The notes: generated by a model from the sequence alone, not told the origin. A stretch of 64,000 nucleotides of DNA from Syncephalastrum monosporum B8922 (GCA_000697355.1 JNEN01001228.1:248001-312000), one strand, 5' to 3'. Counted from the stretch's first letter, positions 44,081-57,089 are shown. A program made the numbers and translations.

Positions 44081-44884
44081 TACTGGACTTTTATGTTGTC
44101 GTCATATACTTCAATACATTATTTGTAGCAAAAATAGAAAAAAACAACTCAGCAGCACTAGGGATCCAAAAAAGAACAATGGCACCATAAAAAATTCGTT
44201 TTAATTTTGATGCCAGTAGTGGCGCAATTTTTATTGATACATAGATGGCCGAAACTTCATTGCTTAGGTTTGTCACAATTGTAAAGTGATGGTCTAGCCT
44301 TGGCGGGGACAATGAAGATTGAAAGGGGCCAGGAAGCGGGTAGTTCGGGCAAACACACGGCAACTCAATGTCCGTTTCCCTGAACTGAAAGCAGGGTTGC
44401 TCGAGGCTCATCCACATCTCGCCACGTGTATCTATTCCTAAACCTAAATAAATAAAGTCATGGCTGGATAGAAAAAAGTTCTTTGACGTTATTGTAGACC
44501 TTGCAGCGAACTTTTGTAACGGTATTAATGAGCCCGGGCCTAACTAAGCTCATCAGTAACAGTACCCACCTTCCCCCCCCCCCCGCCGATGGGCCATATG
44601 GCTTTGTCTCTGTTTTGGTGGCTCAGGACCATGGCTGAGACACTAGTCTCTTATACAATAATGGCTAACAGAGAGACTAGCCGGAAAAAAGCTGCCAGGG
44701 TATCAGAAAAGTGGGAAGAGACGATAATTTGCGGTCACGGACACCAAAAACAGGGGCGCCAATTATAGTAACAGGAAGGCAAGAGCTTTTTCTCTCGTGA
44801 GTGATCGCCCTGGCGCTTGTGAAACCCCAAATTAGAAAACGGAAAAAGGGCTATCTTGCGGTTGAACAGGAAGTCCTTATTGTC

Positions 44885-44954
44885 ATCCTTCCTTCTCTTT
44901 CCCTAACTTCTTTTCTTTTCTCTACTTTTCCCTATCTTTCTTCTCTATTTCCCC
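44885..44954 (+). promoter_or_regulatory. Pyrimidine-rich leader before the questin-oxidase-like ATG
   Basis: About 70 bases almost entirely C and T lie directly in front of the ATG at 44956. Such CT blocks are frequent at transcription starts of well-expressed fungal genes. Confidence 0.55.
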
Positions 44955-44955
44955 T

Positions 44956-46244
44956 ATGACATCTATCGAGACCACAACACTGCATACACTGCCCCTCAAA
45001 CTGAACCGCCCATCGGACTGCTCGCGTGAATTACTGCAGGATATGGTTCAGAAACAACATACGCTGTTCAGCATGGAAGATCGCGACCAGTCCAACGTAT
45101 TTCTCCGTGTGCTGGTTGCTCTCCATGAACTAGGTGGTACGTCGTCACTCTCCAATATAAAAAGTGGGTACTCATATGGCAGGATAGCACCGGACGTGCA
45201 ATTGGCGCGAATTTACGGCCATCTGTATCCTGACCAGCCGCCGCTGCACCCAAGGCGTCGCAGCATGGTAAACATCACCCCAGAGACCTGGCAGGACTAC
45301 ATCGGCTGCAGGTAAATGAAGAAAAATAATGTAAATATAATCTGACATCCTTAATTTCACCATCGTTAAGGGATTATTATGAGGACTATCTTTATTTCTT
45401 TGACAATCAAGTTCGGGATCTGGGACTAGATGAGACCCTGGAACGCTACTTTTATACGACCATGTTACCGGAATCCATGGGATCCCAGCTGCAGCCGCTT
45501 GTCCACCTGGTATTTGGTATCCAGCAAGCGTTGCCGCAGGTTGTCACACAAGCCTTGGCTTATCTGGCCAGTTCTTTCCTCAGCGTATCAGATCTGATGA
45601 TATCCAAAGGACGGCCTCACGGCACTATTGGTGCTGAACGCCTGCTGTTCGACCTCGTTGAGGTAGACCAGCGTTTTAATGGGAAAATCGAAGGTGGCCA
45701 CACTTTCCATTCAGCAGTCAAAGTGTTGACGAACAGCAAGGGCGATCTTCTGCAGACTTATCTCGAGGTGTGGAACGGCGACTGGGAGGAGCTGATAGCG
45801 GCTGCGGTGGACCTGCTTGTGATCGGCAGCAAAACTGACTCGGAAAACGTTGAGCTCGACTGGTTCCTCAGTGGCGGCCAGCTGCTCGAATCTGCACTTG
45901 CCATTCGTGCCCTGACCGCACTTCGACCGGCATTATCATCTCGCTTGATGCAGCTGCAGTTTCTTGCCACCCTTGTGACATACGTCATCCAAGGCCGACC
46001 TCGTCATCATCAACGCGACAACGATAGCACTGAAGATGCTGCTGACCGGAATTTGCGCGATTGGTCTGCCTGCACCGCCCACATTATTTCATCAGGTGAT
46101 CCCAAGCCGATTCTTGCCGTCCGTGCTCTCAGTCTTATCCGGGATCATCACCCCGAGAAGGCTCTTCTCGCTGCCAACCGCCTTGCTGACTTTTGCACCC
46201 GCGAGGGTACTTGGGTCAAGGGTGGCATCGGCTGGCGTCAGTAA
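44956..46244 (+). CDS. Questin oxidase-like (AflY/DUF4243) protein
   Basis: Two exons, 44956-45311 and 45371-46244, give 409 residues. Family landmarks are VALHELGG near residue 54, YYEDYLYFFDNQV, the block QPLVHLVFGIQQALPQVVTQ followed by ALAYLASSFLS, and late histidine/helix repeats such as DPKPILAVRALSLI. Members include questin oxidase GedK and aflatoxin AflY, Baeyer-Villiger-type ring-cleaving enzymes in polyketide pathways. No polyketide synthase or other pathway gene lies near, so this is probably a stand-alone member with an unknown substrate. A possible 49-base intron at about 45139-45187 was rejected because it breaks the frame. Confidence 0.78.
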
Positions 46245-47306
46245 AACCTTCGTCTTTCTCATTATACAGATGATTCACATTATGCTATACCCCTTTTGGT
46301 GATTTTCTCATCTCTTTGTATGTATGTCTACTTCACCCCGTAAACAAAAATAAATTGAAATGTCTATACTTTTTCCACAATACGCGTTTTGCGATGCTGT
46401 CATGGTATTGCAATCTAGCTTTACGCTTGATTGCATAGGGTCCGTGCAACAAGAATGATGCTTGTCGGCTGTCACCAATTTGTTGGTATATAATTTGTTG
46501 TTTGTTTATGTCAAAGCCTTAGTGATGTTTCCAAGAATATGCATATAATCTTACAAAAATATCTTCATCCGTCCTAAAATCGTATGAAGTAGCTCCACCC
46601 CTTACTATCTTTTATCAGAGACAATTTGAGGCAAGGAGTTGCTGCATCGTACGAGGCATTATAAATGCTGCACATGGACCTATATTCATGAATGGCTTCA
46701 CGTACATCACTTGCTTAAAACCAGTGAAGAGGCGCTGTCCTCTGTTATCATTAAATTGTGTCACTATGGACACATGTCCAAAGGTTCCCATCGCGTGCTT
46801 TCGGTGCAGTGGTGTCATCCGAGGAAATGCGAGAAATTCTCACTGCACTTCAAGGTTTCTACCACCCTGTACTCGTTGCTGCGCCCATCATCTAAGCGAA
46901 GAATAAACAAATACTGCATGTATGGTGGACACGTTTCTCCTTGGTTGGCTCAGACATAACGGTATAAATATATATACGCCACAGGACAATATTAATAATG
47001 GGATGAGTATAGTTCGCTTATTCATTTATCTCAGTACAACACTTGAAACACATTTTCGCCTACCACTTGGTTTCCGGTCTGTACAGTGTTGAATAAATGA
47101 TCTGAGAAGAGAAGTGCAGTTATATTGGACTGGAAACTGTTTCATGCTAATGCAGCAGTACATTTTAACACACATCCATATTTGTTACTGGAAGTCATGG
47201 AAGCACGAAACTGCTAGCACACGATGGTAGTGAATAAGTTGTTGCCCTGATCAATGTCACCTTTTCTATGCAAGGGAGCGGGAATACAACGTGATTTATT
47301 AATACG
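46245..47306. other. Intergenic, 1.06 kb, two convergent genes
   Basis: No supported gene between the convergent questin-oxidase-like and hydroxyacid oxidase genes. Frames of 64-106 codons near 46615-46959 overlap one another on both strands and have no recognisable family. Confidence 0.5.
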
Positions 47307-48672
47307 CTACAGTTTCGATTTTTGAAGGGTGCGCGAAAATTGGTACTGTTCTTCAGGACAAATGTACTCTCGAGAAATTTCTTTAACATCAGTGCAGCCT
47401 AACATGAAGAGCAGTCAGCAGCTGATAACGTTATGAAAGACTCTTTTCTCTTACCAGCTAACGCCATGGTTAATTGAAAATCGTGGTGGATAGTTGACAA
47501 AACCTGTTGGACGCCTGCTTCGCCCTTGTATGCCAAACCCCACAGAACGGGTCGGCCAATGAAGACAGCGCGAGCGCCAATCGCCAGTGCCTTGAATACA
47601 TCAGTGCCACGCCGGATACCGCCATCAACGTATACTTCCACGTTGCTTCCACGACACGCGTCCACAATCTCAGGCAGCATCTCGAGCTGAGGATCGATAT
47701 TAAAAGTTTAGCCTTAGCACTGCAGTAGATGAATAACTTACAGTGGCGGGGCAAGAATCCAGCTGACGGCCACCATGATTGGAGACAATGATACCAGCCA
47801 CACCATGCTTCACAGCCAGTACAGCGTCTTCAGCGGTCATAATGCCCTTGAGGACAATGGGTAGCTTAGTGATAGATTTGAGCCACTTAAGGTCTTCCCA
47901 TTTGAGCGAGGCGTCAATGGAGCCGCCAAAATAAGCATCTGCACCACCACCTTCGAGATTACCGCGCTTCAGATGCGGAGGGAGAATGAAGTTATTACGT
48001 AGATCCGCCAAACGGCGACCGAGACGGGGTCGGTCGACTGTGACCACCAAAGCTTTGTAGCCGATTTTCTCGCATTGCCTTACGAGACGCTCTGAGGACT
48101 CACGGTCGGATTCAACGTAGAGCTGAAACCACTGGAGAGGGTCTTGTTTGTTGACCATGGCGGCCATATATGCTTCGCGCATGCTCATGTTACTATTGAC
48201 CGAAAGTGTATATAACGTCCCAAATTTCGTGGATGCTGCATATCGGTGGACGGAAATTGTGTAAATTGTGTCATTCTTCCGATGTATGTCAGTCAGTGTC
48301 TCCATTTACCTCTGGCTGTGGCCTTTTCGGCATCCTGGTGAGCCAGACCGTGGAACGCAGTGGGTGCCACACAAATGGGCGTTTTGATAGGAGCACCGAG
48401 GATCGTAGTGGCTGTTGTGACTTTTTCCACATCCACAAGCACCCGCGGACGGATCAAAATCCTATCCAAATATGAAGTAAATACATATCGCCCGAGTTCA
48501 CAAAGGATTATAATTGTCTTCTTGTCCTTTACTTGTTGTAAGCGTCCTTGTTGCGCTGCATTGTAGCTTCGGAGTCCGCTCCTGAGCGATAGTAGTCGTA
48601 CGCGCCCACAGCCATGGTGCGTCGTGCATAGTCTTCGAAGTCATCCAACGATACGGGGATTCCAGATGCCAT
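47307..48672 (-). CDS. Peroxisomal FMN-dependent 2-hydroxyacid oxidase (glycolate oxidase type)
   Basis: Five exons (48672-48533, 48461-48310, 48235-47742, 47686-47455, 47398-47307) give 369 residues, the usual glycolate oxidase length. FMN and active-site motifs are visible: [70 protein letters not shown] (catalytic His and Arg) and the phosphate-binding [20 protein letters not shown]. The protein ends LQKSKL, a strong PTS1 signal. It oxidises short 2-hydroxyacids such as glycolate or lactate with O2, releasing H2O2. No cytochrome b5 domain is present, so it is not a flavocytochrome b2. Substrate length preference is not assignable. Confidence 0.93.
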
Positions 48673-49242
48673 GTTTTATGTCTCGCCCTCTTCAATGCCA
48701 ACAGGGGAAAAGGAGGCACGGGTCCTTTGATTTAAATAAGATATAACGATGGCGGGCGGGACTTTTTTAGTTCGTTCGGAATTGAGGCAAAGCGTGCGAA
48801 ACCGAACCTTTTTCCGTTTCTCTCTTGATCATTATTCACTTCTTTTTCAGCATTTGCCTCTCTTCCCCTGGAAATACTTCGTCTTTAGAAGTGTACCGGC
48901 TCTGAGTATCAGAATTTGATTCCGAACTTTTGTGAAGTGTATGTTGGTACATATTGCAGCCTTCGTGTCTTTGGCATTGCCAGAGTTACATTTGCCTGAG
49001 TAACGGGGAAAGGTGGTGAAATTCCCCGGTGCGAAGTCACGTACACCCAGCCAAACGGAATAAAACTATGTTGTCAGCAATTCTGTTGCATGATCGTTTT
49101 GAACAAGTATCAATGTTATATTGCAGAATATGGTGGCGGTCAAGCAAATATAGTAACAAGTAGAGTGCAGGTAGATACGCAAAAATGAAAGGGTAAAGAA
49201 GTACATGGATGGAGAGGTGGAAAAAGTAACCAACAAGACTGG
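48673..49242. other. Intergenic: hydroxyacid oxidase promoter
   Basis: No supported gene. It contains GGGCGGGACTTTTTT at 48754-48768, about 85 bases upstream of the ATG; the same 15 bases occur upstream of the arrestin gene in the other relative orientation. Elsewhere featureless. Confidence 0.55.
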
Positions 49243-52200
49243 CTAATAGGTGATGGCCATGGCTTCGATGAAGTTGTAGTTGTCAGTTGCGACACGTACA
49301 AAATCTTGGACGTTGCTTGTTTTCTGAGGCGTCAGCAGGTCGCCAGGGATACCTTCCTGTTCGTTTATGACCTTTTCTTCGTTGATAAGCACCTTGCCTT
49401 TCTGGCCGCGTTTGCCTGCGTGTTCAATGACGGCATTTTCAGAGCTTGTACGGATACCCTCCTTCTTCAGCTTTTCCATTTCTGCACGCGTGATGCCCAG
49501 ATCATCCTCAGGCAGCCAGACCGTCGACTGGCCGACGTAGAGCGAAGGATGCATGTAAGATACAATTTCGAACATGAGCTGCGCGTGAGGGCCAGCCTGA
49601 GGATCTTCTACGACAACCTCGTCGTTGGAAGCACCCGCTTGACTGTGACCGTTCATTAGAGCTAGAACTTTGCGTCGCAGTTCTTGACGAGCCTCATAGG
49701 CATCGATCGATTCGTTCTGGCGAGGGAGTTGGTCCGGCGTAGCTGAAAAGCCAGCAACCTTCCGCCGGTAGGCATTGTCCTTATTGTCCGCCAATGCACT
49801 GGTCTGACTCACTTCCTCTTCATCGTCGGGCTGCGTGAGCATCCGCTTGTCGTCGTCCTTCTTCTTCTGGTCAACGTCAATGAAGATCTTGTCGTCCATG
49901 GCGACCTTTTCGTCGCGTGCAGTATCATCTTCTTGCACGGGCAGGTACTTGAAAAGAGCTTTGAATGCTTTGTCGTACAATGCCAATGCAAAGCAGCTCA
50001 CGACCAGAGTGATGATCATAAGCACAAGTTGACCTATCGCATTTCCACGCACCGCGAACAGACCGATCATGGTCAGCTGCCAGGTAAACATGCCGATATA
50101 AACATGACGGATGGCCCGGGGAAATGCCAGGCCGCCGCTCTCGTATGTCATCTCGTAAACATACAGGAACTGGTAGAGATAGACAAAGTACGAGAGGAAG
50201 AAAAATAAGCAGACGAAAGGCAAGATCAAAGGTGCGACAACGGAATATTCGAGACCAAGGACGAAGATGACGGTGTGCGTCGGGACCAAGGTTCCGAGGT
50301 TGATGTTCGGGCACGTGCTTTTTTGCGTATAGATGTCGCGCGGGGTCGATGAGAGCATGGGGAAGACGTATGACAGTAGGAACGGAACGAACATGGCTAG
50401 GCCTTGACTGGTTGAACTGAGCGACTGCAACATCACATAGGTAATGAAGAAAGTGCTGGCCTTGGGCAAGTTCTCGGACAGGACGTTAATGATACTCATC
50501 GGGTTGTTGACCAGACCAGACAAGGCTTGTACCACACCACCAGCAATGGTGGACACAAGCACAACATCAACAAACTAAAATAGGAACGGTCGTGAGTAAA
50601 CAACAAACTGTTTCAATGGACACACGTACCTGGAAGAAAAAGAACTTGTGCAGAACAGATAGATCGACCTTGGAGTTTTGCGGGATGCCTTCATTCTTGG
50701 AAAGGACTGAACAGCACATTACGTGTCAGTCGACATTTTTTTTGTCTCCTGAAAGACATCACTTACTTCGGAAGATGATCGGGACGAGAGCGACCAAGAT
50801 AGCCAGGGCAACCGCAGGTAAAATACCCTGGATGATACCAACAGCGGTAGGAGGTAAATCATTGAGTTTGGACAAGAAAGGCAAGAGTTTGGAGAGGGAC
50901 TGAATATTGGCAACAGCCTGCACAAAGGCAACTGGAAGGTTGCAGGTATTGTGTTAGTGTTTCCCGTCTGGCACAGAGACGCATAATAATCCTTACTTGG
51001 GATAGCCCAGAAAATGACAATCGCCGTCGAGATAACCAAACTCAGGAATCGGCGAGCGAGTCGTTCAAGCGACTTGATGTTCATGTTATCCCAAATGACA
51101 TCGGATGGATCTATCTCGGTGTATCGAGGAGCCATTTGCAGCTCCCGGGAGTGGATGACACATTGGGAAGCCATGTGGGCGGCAATCTGCTGGTTGAATT
51201 CGATGAAGGCCGAGCTGAGCTGGGGATACGAGGCGGGGGATTGTTGCGAGGCAAAAATCTTCTCGTTGAGATCCTTGATTTCATCGGTGTAGTAGTTGAT
51301 CGAGTCGACCTTGCGGCCGAAACACGAGAGAGGCAGGTACTTTTGAATAGCTGAGACACGATGGGTGGGACGCAGCTTATCCGGGATAATGCTTGTATCC
51401 ACAGCATCCTCGGAAGAGGCGTCCTTCTTCGCATGGTGTTTGTAGCACGCCTTGATGGCTTTGGTGATAGCCGATTCTAAACCGGTGACATTTTTGTGGC
51501 GCTCGGCAACCTGGTCGGGCAGGTCCTTCATGTTGCGAGTCAGCCAGATGCGTCGTACACCGCCCGGGAAACGGTCAAAGATACGGCCAAGGTTCTCGAC
51601 TGTGTTAACCTCAACAGGGATGGAAGGCACGAAGAGAGTACGTGCCGCCACGGTGTTGGTGTAGTCTTCTCCTCGTAGATACTTGCGCCGAAGGACCAGG
51701 TACTTCTTGGTCTCGTAGTACGTGTAAAAAACGACAGCAACTGATCCGCGTGAGTCATGACTGGAGCAAGGTAGAATGGTCTACTTACTGGAGAGCAGGA
51801 CAGCCAGCCAGAGATGGGCCCACAGACGGCGGTCATCGGAAATGTTACCCATCGTGAGCTTATTCAGGCCCTGAGACGTGCCTTGGCCGGTGACGTTCAA
51901 CGGGATAAGGATGGGGACCGCGAGTATGGTGAAGGAGGTAAAGAGGACGATGCCCATACGCAGGAACTTGAGGACCATGAAACGGTCCAGGCCCATCGTG
52001 CGTATCAGTTCCGCATCAGGTATCCGAAATATCTTCCATATCCATAAGACATAGCCTTTTGGTAATAAGGGCGGTCGCCGTCTAAGAGGAGAAGATAAGA
52101 GCGAACGTCGAACGAGTCAGCGTCAACGTGAACGTTAATGTCAGATATATGATATTCGCGGGTGATGATGTCATGTATCTTACGATTTGTGGACGAGGTA

Positions 52201-52442
52201 TGTGCGCGGGGCATAGACCTCTGGGCGCAGGTGGCGTAAAAGACTGAACGCGCCAAAGAAAGCACCGGCCATGGCGGCATTGAACCACAAGGCCGAGGTA
52301 AACGTCGAGATAGACGGATCAGCACTGTCGCATAGGAAAAAGAGTGACAATAAGAGCGCTAAGTGAGTCAACCACGTCGGAATGAGGGTCGGATCAAGGT
52401 GGAATGCCCATACTTTAACTGATCTGAAGGATTGTCTGACAT
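49243..52442 (-). CDS. CSC1/OSCA-type calcium-permeable cation channel
   Basis: Seven exons (52442-52420, 52324-52184, 52081-51789, 51740-50997, 50931-50767, 50706-50630, 50574-49243) give 924 residues. The N-terminal span set starts DPSISTFTSALWFNAAMAGA and RRPPLLPKGYVLWIWKIFRI. The soluble region has YLRGEDYTNTVAARTLFVPS and GGVRRIWLTRNMKDLPDQVA. The channel core holds TEIDPSDVIWDNMNIKSLER, PTAVGIIQGILPAVALAILV and VDVVLVSTIAGGVVQALSGL, with more spans after. This is the RSN1/DUF221 architecture of osmo- and mechanosensitive OSCA/TMEM63/CSC1 channels. The tail is acidic and probably cytoplasmic. The 23-base first exon is the least certain element. Confidence 0.92.
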
Positions 52443-53524
52443 GACAAAAGTGAAGTCAAAACAATAAACGGGAGGAAAACCCAAAAAAGAAGAGAAACAG
52501 GCAACACAGGAGTGAAATATTTAATGCAAGATGGATGCCCGCGGATGCATGTTCTATGCAAAAAAAAAAAAAAAAAATCAGTTTTATACACCGAATCACG
52601 AACGATTGGAATATGTTCCACATCACTTGTTTCACACACATCATTAGATCGCAATCTTTGCAGTGCACGCTCTCTTTGAATTGTATTCATAGCTTATTTT
52701 TCTTTTTTTTGCTGGGCCATCGTATCTGTCTTCCGAGACGCGTCTTATGGTCTGTGTAATCGGGGATACGAGATCACTAAATTTTTTCTTGCTCGGGTTC
52801 ATTTGACACAAAAGGTAATTCATAAGATGGGTTGACCTATGAATTTGACCATATATTATAACGTCATTAGTTCGATTATCTCGGATTGTTAATATATTCC
52901 TCCTGCCGATCTTTATTTTCTCTCATTCACTTAAGAGAATCTTCGCTATCTTCTTTTCATGATTCATACTGTATGGCTTGATTGTCGTTGAATAGGTACT
53001 TTCCCTGTCGTTGCACAATTGATGCCCCGATATGCAGCGGGAATCAAACGACCGACGAAAAACTGGCACTATCGCAACCGGTTTGCCGTTTTTGCCTCCT
53101 ACGTCCGTGATCTTACTCAAACGGTCTATATCAAATGATCTCAACCCCTTCCAATCATCTCCCTTACTATCATGCTACTCTCACTAGAGTTCACCACAGC
53201 CTTCTCCTTGCTATTTAGTCATATACTCATCGCGTCGGATGACGTGAGCCAAGATAACTATTCGTCCATTTAGACACGGGTTATTGGCTAACTCACGCGT
53301 CGTCTGCCGTGATACCATAACAACGCTGCAAAGAAACGCTTAAAATCAATCCTATTCTGTGATCTACGCCGTACAATGCATAACAAAAAGAAATGGGAGA
53401 CGCAGCTCGTTTGAATTGTTATGATTTTATACTTTTTAATTACAGCGATCGACCCATGATGTTAAAAAGCAAAACATGATATAAATCCACGCATTGTGAA
53501 TGCAGCAATAATAGTGGAAAAGAA
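52443..53524. other. Intergenic, 1.08 kb
   Basis: No supported gene. It is AT-rich, with a run of A near 52560-52577 and T runs near 52700. It contains the promoter of the channel gene and the 3' flank of the PH-domain gene. Confidence 0.5.
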
Positions 53525-54362
53525 CTATCGTGGACATAGACTGACGGTGGCGCGGCAGTCCATATTGACGAATAAAGTAACAGTGGTTGTGTCGCTACGA
53601 CTATTGGGGCGGATCATGGTTACAAAGCGCGGCATCCGTCGGTGGCTCAAGTCGACGCTTATATTCGAGGCGGCTTGGCTGTGCTCGATCCAAGAGATCA
53701 ACTCTTGTAAACTCTCTACTTGGAACAAAAACTGGCCTTCGAGGGGCGATCGAAAACGAATGACAAACGGCCGGCGAGCACTCGTTTCGGGTGCCATCCC
53801 CACTTCCATATGTTGTAGAGAAAAGCTATATAAAACTTCGTTCGACCGTGGATTGGCATAGAGTTTCAGCGCCGTACCCCATAATTTTGCGTACAGGTGT
53901 CTATTCCCACGTTTTCAAAATGGACCAGATGAATACACTGACACTCTACGTGACGGTAGCTTACTTCCAAAAGTGCCGCCTGGGCATGGCGCTGCGCTCT
54001 CGACCGAACTCTTGCTTAAAGCTTACATGGCCATATTTGTAAACGGTACAGGTATAGGGTGGTGGAGGCGAGCTCGTAAGGGGATATTCGTATGGAGGGG
54101 GAGACGCCTTAGCTTGTAAGTTGTCTTCGGGCCAATAAGTGGGAGATTTCGTGTGATCGCCAGTATCGTTTTCATTTCGAACGTTGTACGGATAATGGCG
54201 CTTATGTACCACGTGACTTAAGAGGTATTTCCAGAAGGTCGCAGTCGATAATTTTGGATGGTGTCCTGCGCTTAGCTGGTGGTTGCTGCCGCTGTCATGT
54301 TCGGCAGGATGCACCTTTCTGTGTTTCTTTACATGTTGGAATAAGGTGGCCGAAGAAAGCAT
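53525..54362 (-). CDS. Small PH-domain protein (YNL144C/YHR131C-like)
   Basis: Two exons, 54362-53965 and 53900-53525, give 257 residues. After a basic N-terminus come two PPxY motifs, ASPPPYEYP and SPPPPYTCTV. A PH-like domain follows: TVYKYGHVSFKQEFG, MPRRHFWKHLYAKLWGTALK, LYANPRSNEVLYSFSL, RRPFVIRFRSPLEGQFLFQV and LQELISWIEHSQAASNISVD. Fungal proteins of this layout bind membranes through the PH domain and may be ubiquitination targets through PPxY. The intron joins HFWK to HLYAKLW inside the domain and keeps frame. Several short starts are possible upstream; the first ATG in the frame was used. Exact function unknown. Confidence 0.74.
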
Positions 54363-55005
54363 ACTACAAAGAGGATTGTGCAAGCATAACAAGAGAGAAA
54401 AGAAATGGGTTTGGACGCAAAAGTTAAATATGTGGCGACCCAATCGATTTACTAGTTCATGCCTTTGTACTTTTTACAAGGGATTCGAGAATGAATGGCC
54501 AATAATTTAGACGCGTCTTCGCGCCGGCCAATCACCGTGAAAAGTTTTGTTCTGATGCTTCTATGATCCTATCCAAAAATGAAACCGGTCTAGCGAAATG
54601 ATATGCAACGATGTGGGGAACAGCGCAACTAGTTTATAGCATACTAGTACAGCGATGTTCGGGCTATTCGCTATTGGGTTGAAGGGATTAAATCAGATAA
54701 CCTGTGATCTTCCTCGACAAGAAGTAGCATATTCCCCTGTGGAAATGTTTATGAAGCTCCATTAATTGAGAGTGTATTCTAGTATGTTGTCATATATAGT
54801 GAAGGAGAATCGTGGGAGTAACGCTAATATGCAACTTGGAAGGCTCTGCATGAGCTGGTTACCGTCATTTTAAACAGAGAACTGAGCGCAAGTATGTGAC
54901 GTGTTTTCCTTATTACGCCTCTCCTCGCGGGAGAGACGACATTTTGACAGCCCGCCTAAAGAGGAGAACACGTCTTCACGTAACTCGATACTAAAAGAAA
55001 GAGAG
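54363..55005. promoter_or_regulatory. Divergent upstream region of the PH and CCT5 genes
   Basis: No supported gene in 643 bases. The last 110 bases before the CCT5 ATG contain purine-rich leader sequence (CTAAAAGAAAGAGAG). Confidence 0.5.
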
Positions 55006-57089
55006 ATGGCAGCTCCCGGTTCAATCGACCCTAACTCGGCTGTTTACGCCACCGATGAATACGGAAGACCCTTTATTATTGTCCGAGAAGGTCAGAAAAA
55101 GTCCAGATTGTCTGGCATCGAAGCCATCCGCGTAAGTATCTCCTCGATTGCCCTGGTTTGACAGCTACCCTTATAATCACCCTCATCCATACCGCAATCT
55201 CGCTGCAATCAACTGCTCACAAGTAAATGTCTTCTTCCTAGTCCCACATCTTGGCCGCCAAGACTGTGTCGAACATCATCAAGACATCGCTCGGTCCCCG
55301 AGGTAAGACCCTCGCGTTTAGATGGTAAAATAAAGGTCTCATCGCGGCGTTGTAGGACTGGACAAGATTCTGATTTCGCCTGATGGTGATATCACTGTCA
55401 CCAACGACGGTGCCACGATTCTCGACCAGATGCAGGTTGAGCACCAGATTGCAAAGCTCTTGGTACAGCTCTCCAAGAGTCAGGACGACGAAATCGGTGA
55501 CGGCACGACAGGTGTCGTCGTCCTTGCCGGTGCCTTATTAGAGCAGTGTGAACAGCTGTTGGACCGCGGCATCCACCCCATCCGTATCGCTGACGGTTTT
55601 GAACGCGCGTGCAATGTTGCTGTCGAACATCTCGACAAAATTTCAGATACCATTGAGTTTAGCAAAGACAATGTTGCAAACTTGAAGAAAACAGCCATGA
55701 CCAGCTTGGGCAGCAAAATGTAAGTTGGCGACCTCATACACGTATGCGTGCCATGTAAGCTGATCGTCTCTTCAGTGTATCCAAGTGCCATGAGCAGTTC
55801 GCCGACATTGCTGTGAACGCTGTCCTGGCCGTAGCTGATCTCGAGCGCAAAGATGTCGATTTCGAGCTTATCAAGGTGGACGGCAAGATGGGTGGTTCTC
55901 TGGTCGATACCCAGCTGGTGCATGGTGTCGTGGTGGACAAGGACATGTCTCACCCGCAAATGCCCCGCGAGGTGCGCGATGCCAAGCTCGCTATTCTCAC
56001 CTGCCCCTTTGAGCCCCCGAGACCCAAGACCAAGCACAAGCTCGACATTACCTCTGTCGAAGAATACAAGAAGCTTCAAGAATACGAACGCAACAAATTC
56101 GAGGACATGATCAACAAGGTCAAGGACTCTGGCGCCAACTTGGTCATTTGCCAGTGGGGCTTTGATGATGAGGCCAACCACTTGCTGCTCCAAAACAAGC
56201 TTCCTGCCGTCAGATGGGTTGGCGGCCCTGAGATAGAGTTGATCGCTATCGCCACCAATGGTCGCATCGTGCCGCGGTTCGAGGATCTGACGCCTGAGAA
56301 GCTAGGTAAGGCCGGTGTGGTGCGCGAGTTAGCGTTCGGCACGACAAAGGACCGCATGCTGGTCATTGAGGAGTGCGCCAACAGCCGCGCCGTCACAGTT
56401 TTCGTCCGTGGCGGTAACAAGATGGTATGGAAAAAACGATTGCTTAGCGACATTAGAAAAGACTGCTGACGTGTTCTGACGCGTTTTTCCCGCATTTTCC
56501 GCTTGTAGATTATTGACGAGGCCAAGCGATCGCTGCACGATGCCATCTGCGCAGTACGAAACTTGGTGCGTGATAACCGCGTCGTGTACGGCGGTGGTGC
56601 AGCGGAGATCAGCTGTTCGTTAGCGGTTTCCACTGTCGCCGACGAGGTATGTGTACCAACCCTTCTTCCCCCTGCCTCAAAATGTAGCACAAGCTCACCG
56701 CACTGCATACCCACTTTTAGATTTCGTCAATCGAACAATATGCCATGCGGGCGTTTGCCGATGCGTTGGACGCAACACCCCTGGCTCTGGCCGAGAACTC
56801 GGGTCTGTCACCCATTGAGACCCTGGCGGAAATCAAGGCACAACAAGCGACAACCCAGAACCCTCGTCTGGGTGTTGACTGCCTGTACAAGAATTCCAAT
56901 GGTAAAGAGATAGTTCAGATACAGAAACTCGAAACTCAGACGTTAATTCCCCACATTACAGATATGAAAGAGCAGCATGTGTACGACCCGCTGATCTCGA
57001 AACGCCAGCAGTTCTTGTTGGCCACTCAGCTCGTCAAGATGATCCTCAAAATCGATGACGTGATTACGACGGGTGCCGATGATATGTAG
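55006..57089 (+). CDS. CCT5: CCT/TRiC chaperonin epsilon subunit
   Basis: Seven exons (55006-55131, 55242-55302, 55356-55719, 55776-56424, 56509-56646, 56721-56901, 56962-57089) give 548 residues. Group II chaperonin motifs are complete: [52 protein letters not shown], and the ATPase end [15 protein letters not shown] plus [11 protein letters not shown]. Epsilon-type features include [16 protein letters not shown] near the start and [18 protein letters not shown]. It forms one of eight subunits of the cytosolic folding machine for actin and tubulin. The second exon is only 61 bases. Codon use is strongly biased, as for SOD1, suggesting high expression. Confidence 0.96.

Larger units (their letters stand above)
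42267..44955. other. Gene-poor region of 2.7 kb
   Basis: No intact gene. The first part is the hexokinase-like promoter. The middle holds apparent coding relics listed separately. The last 70 bases before 44956 are almost pure pyrimidine, a leader for the questin-oxidase-like gene. Codon-like stretches are interrupted by stops in every frame. Confidence 0.55.

Noticed and set aside
44091..44417. 108-codon minus-strand frame
   Set aside because: No family resemblance or splice partners; the region is AT-rich and shows no consistent coding signal.
45139..45187. Intron in the first exon of the questin-oxidase-like gene
   Set aside because: A GTACGT donor and a GCAG acceptor exist, but the 49-base removal breaks the frame, while the continuous frame is open.
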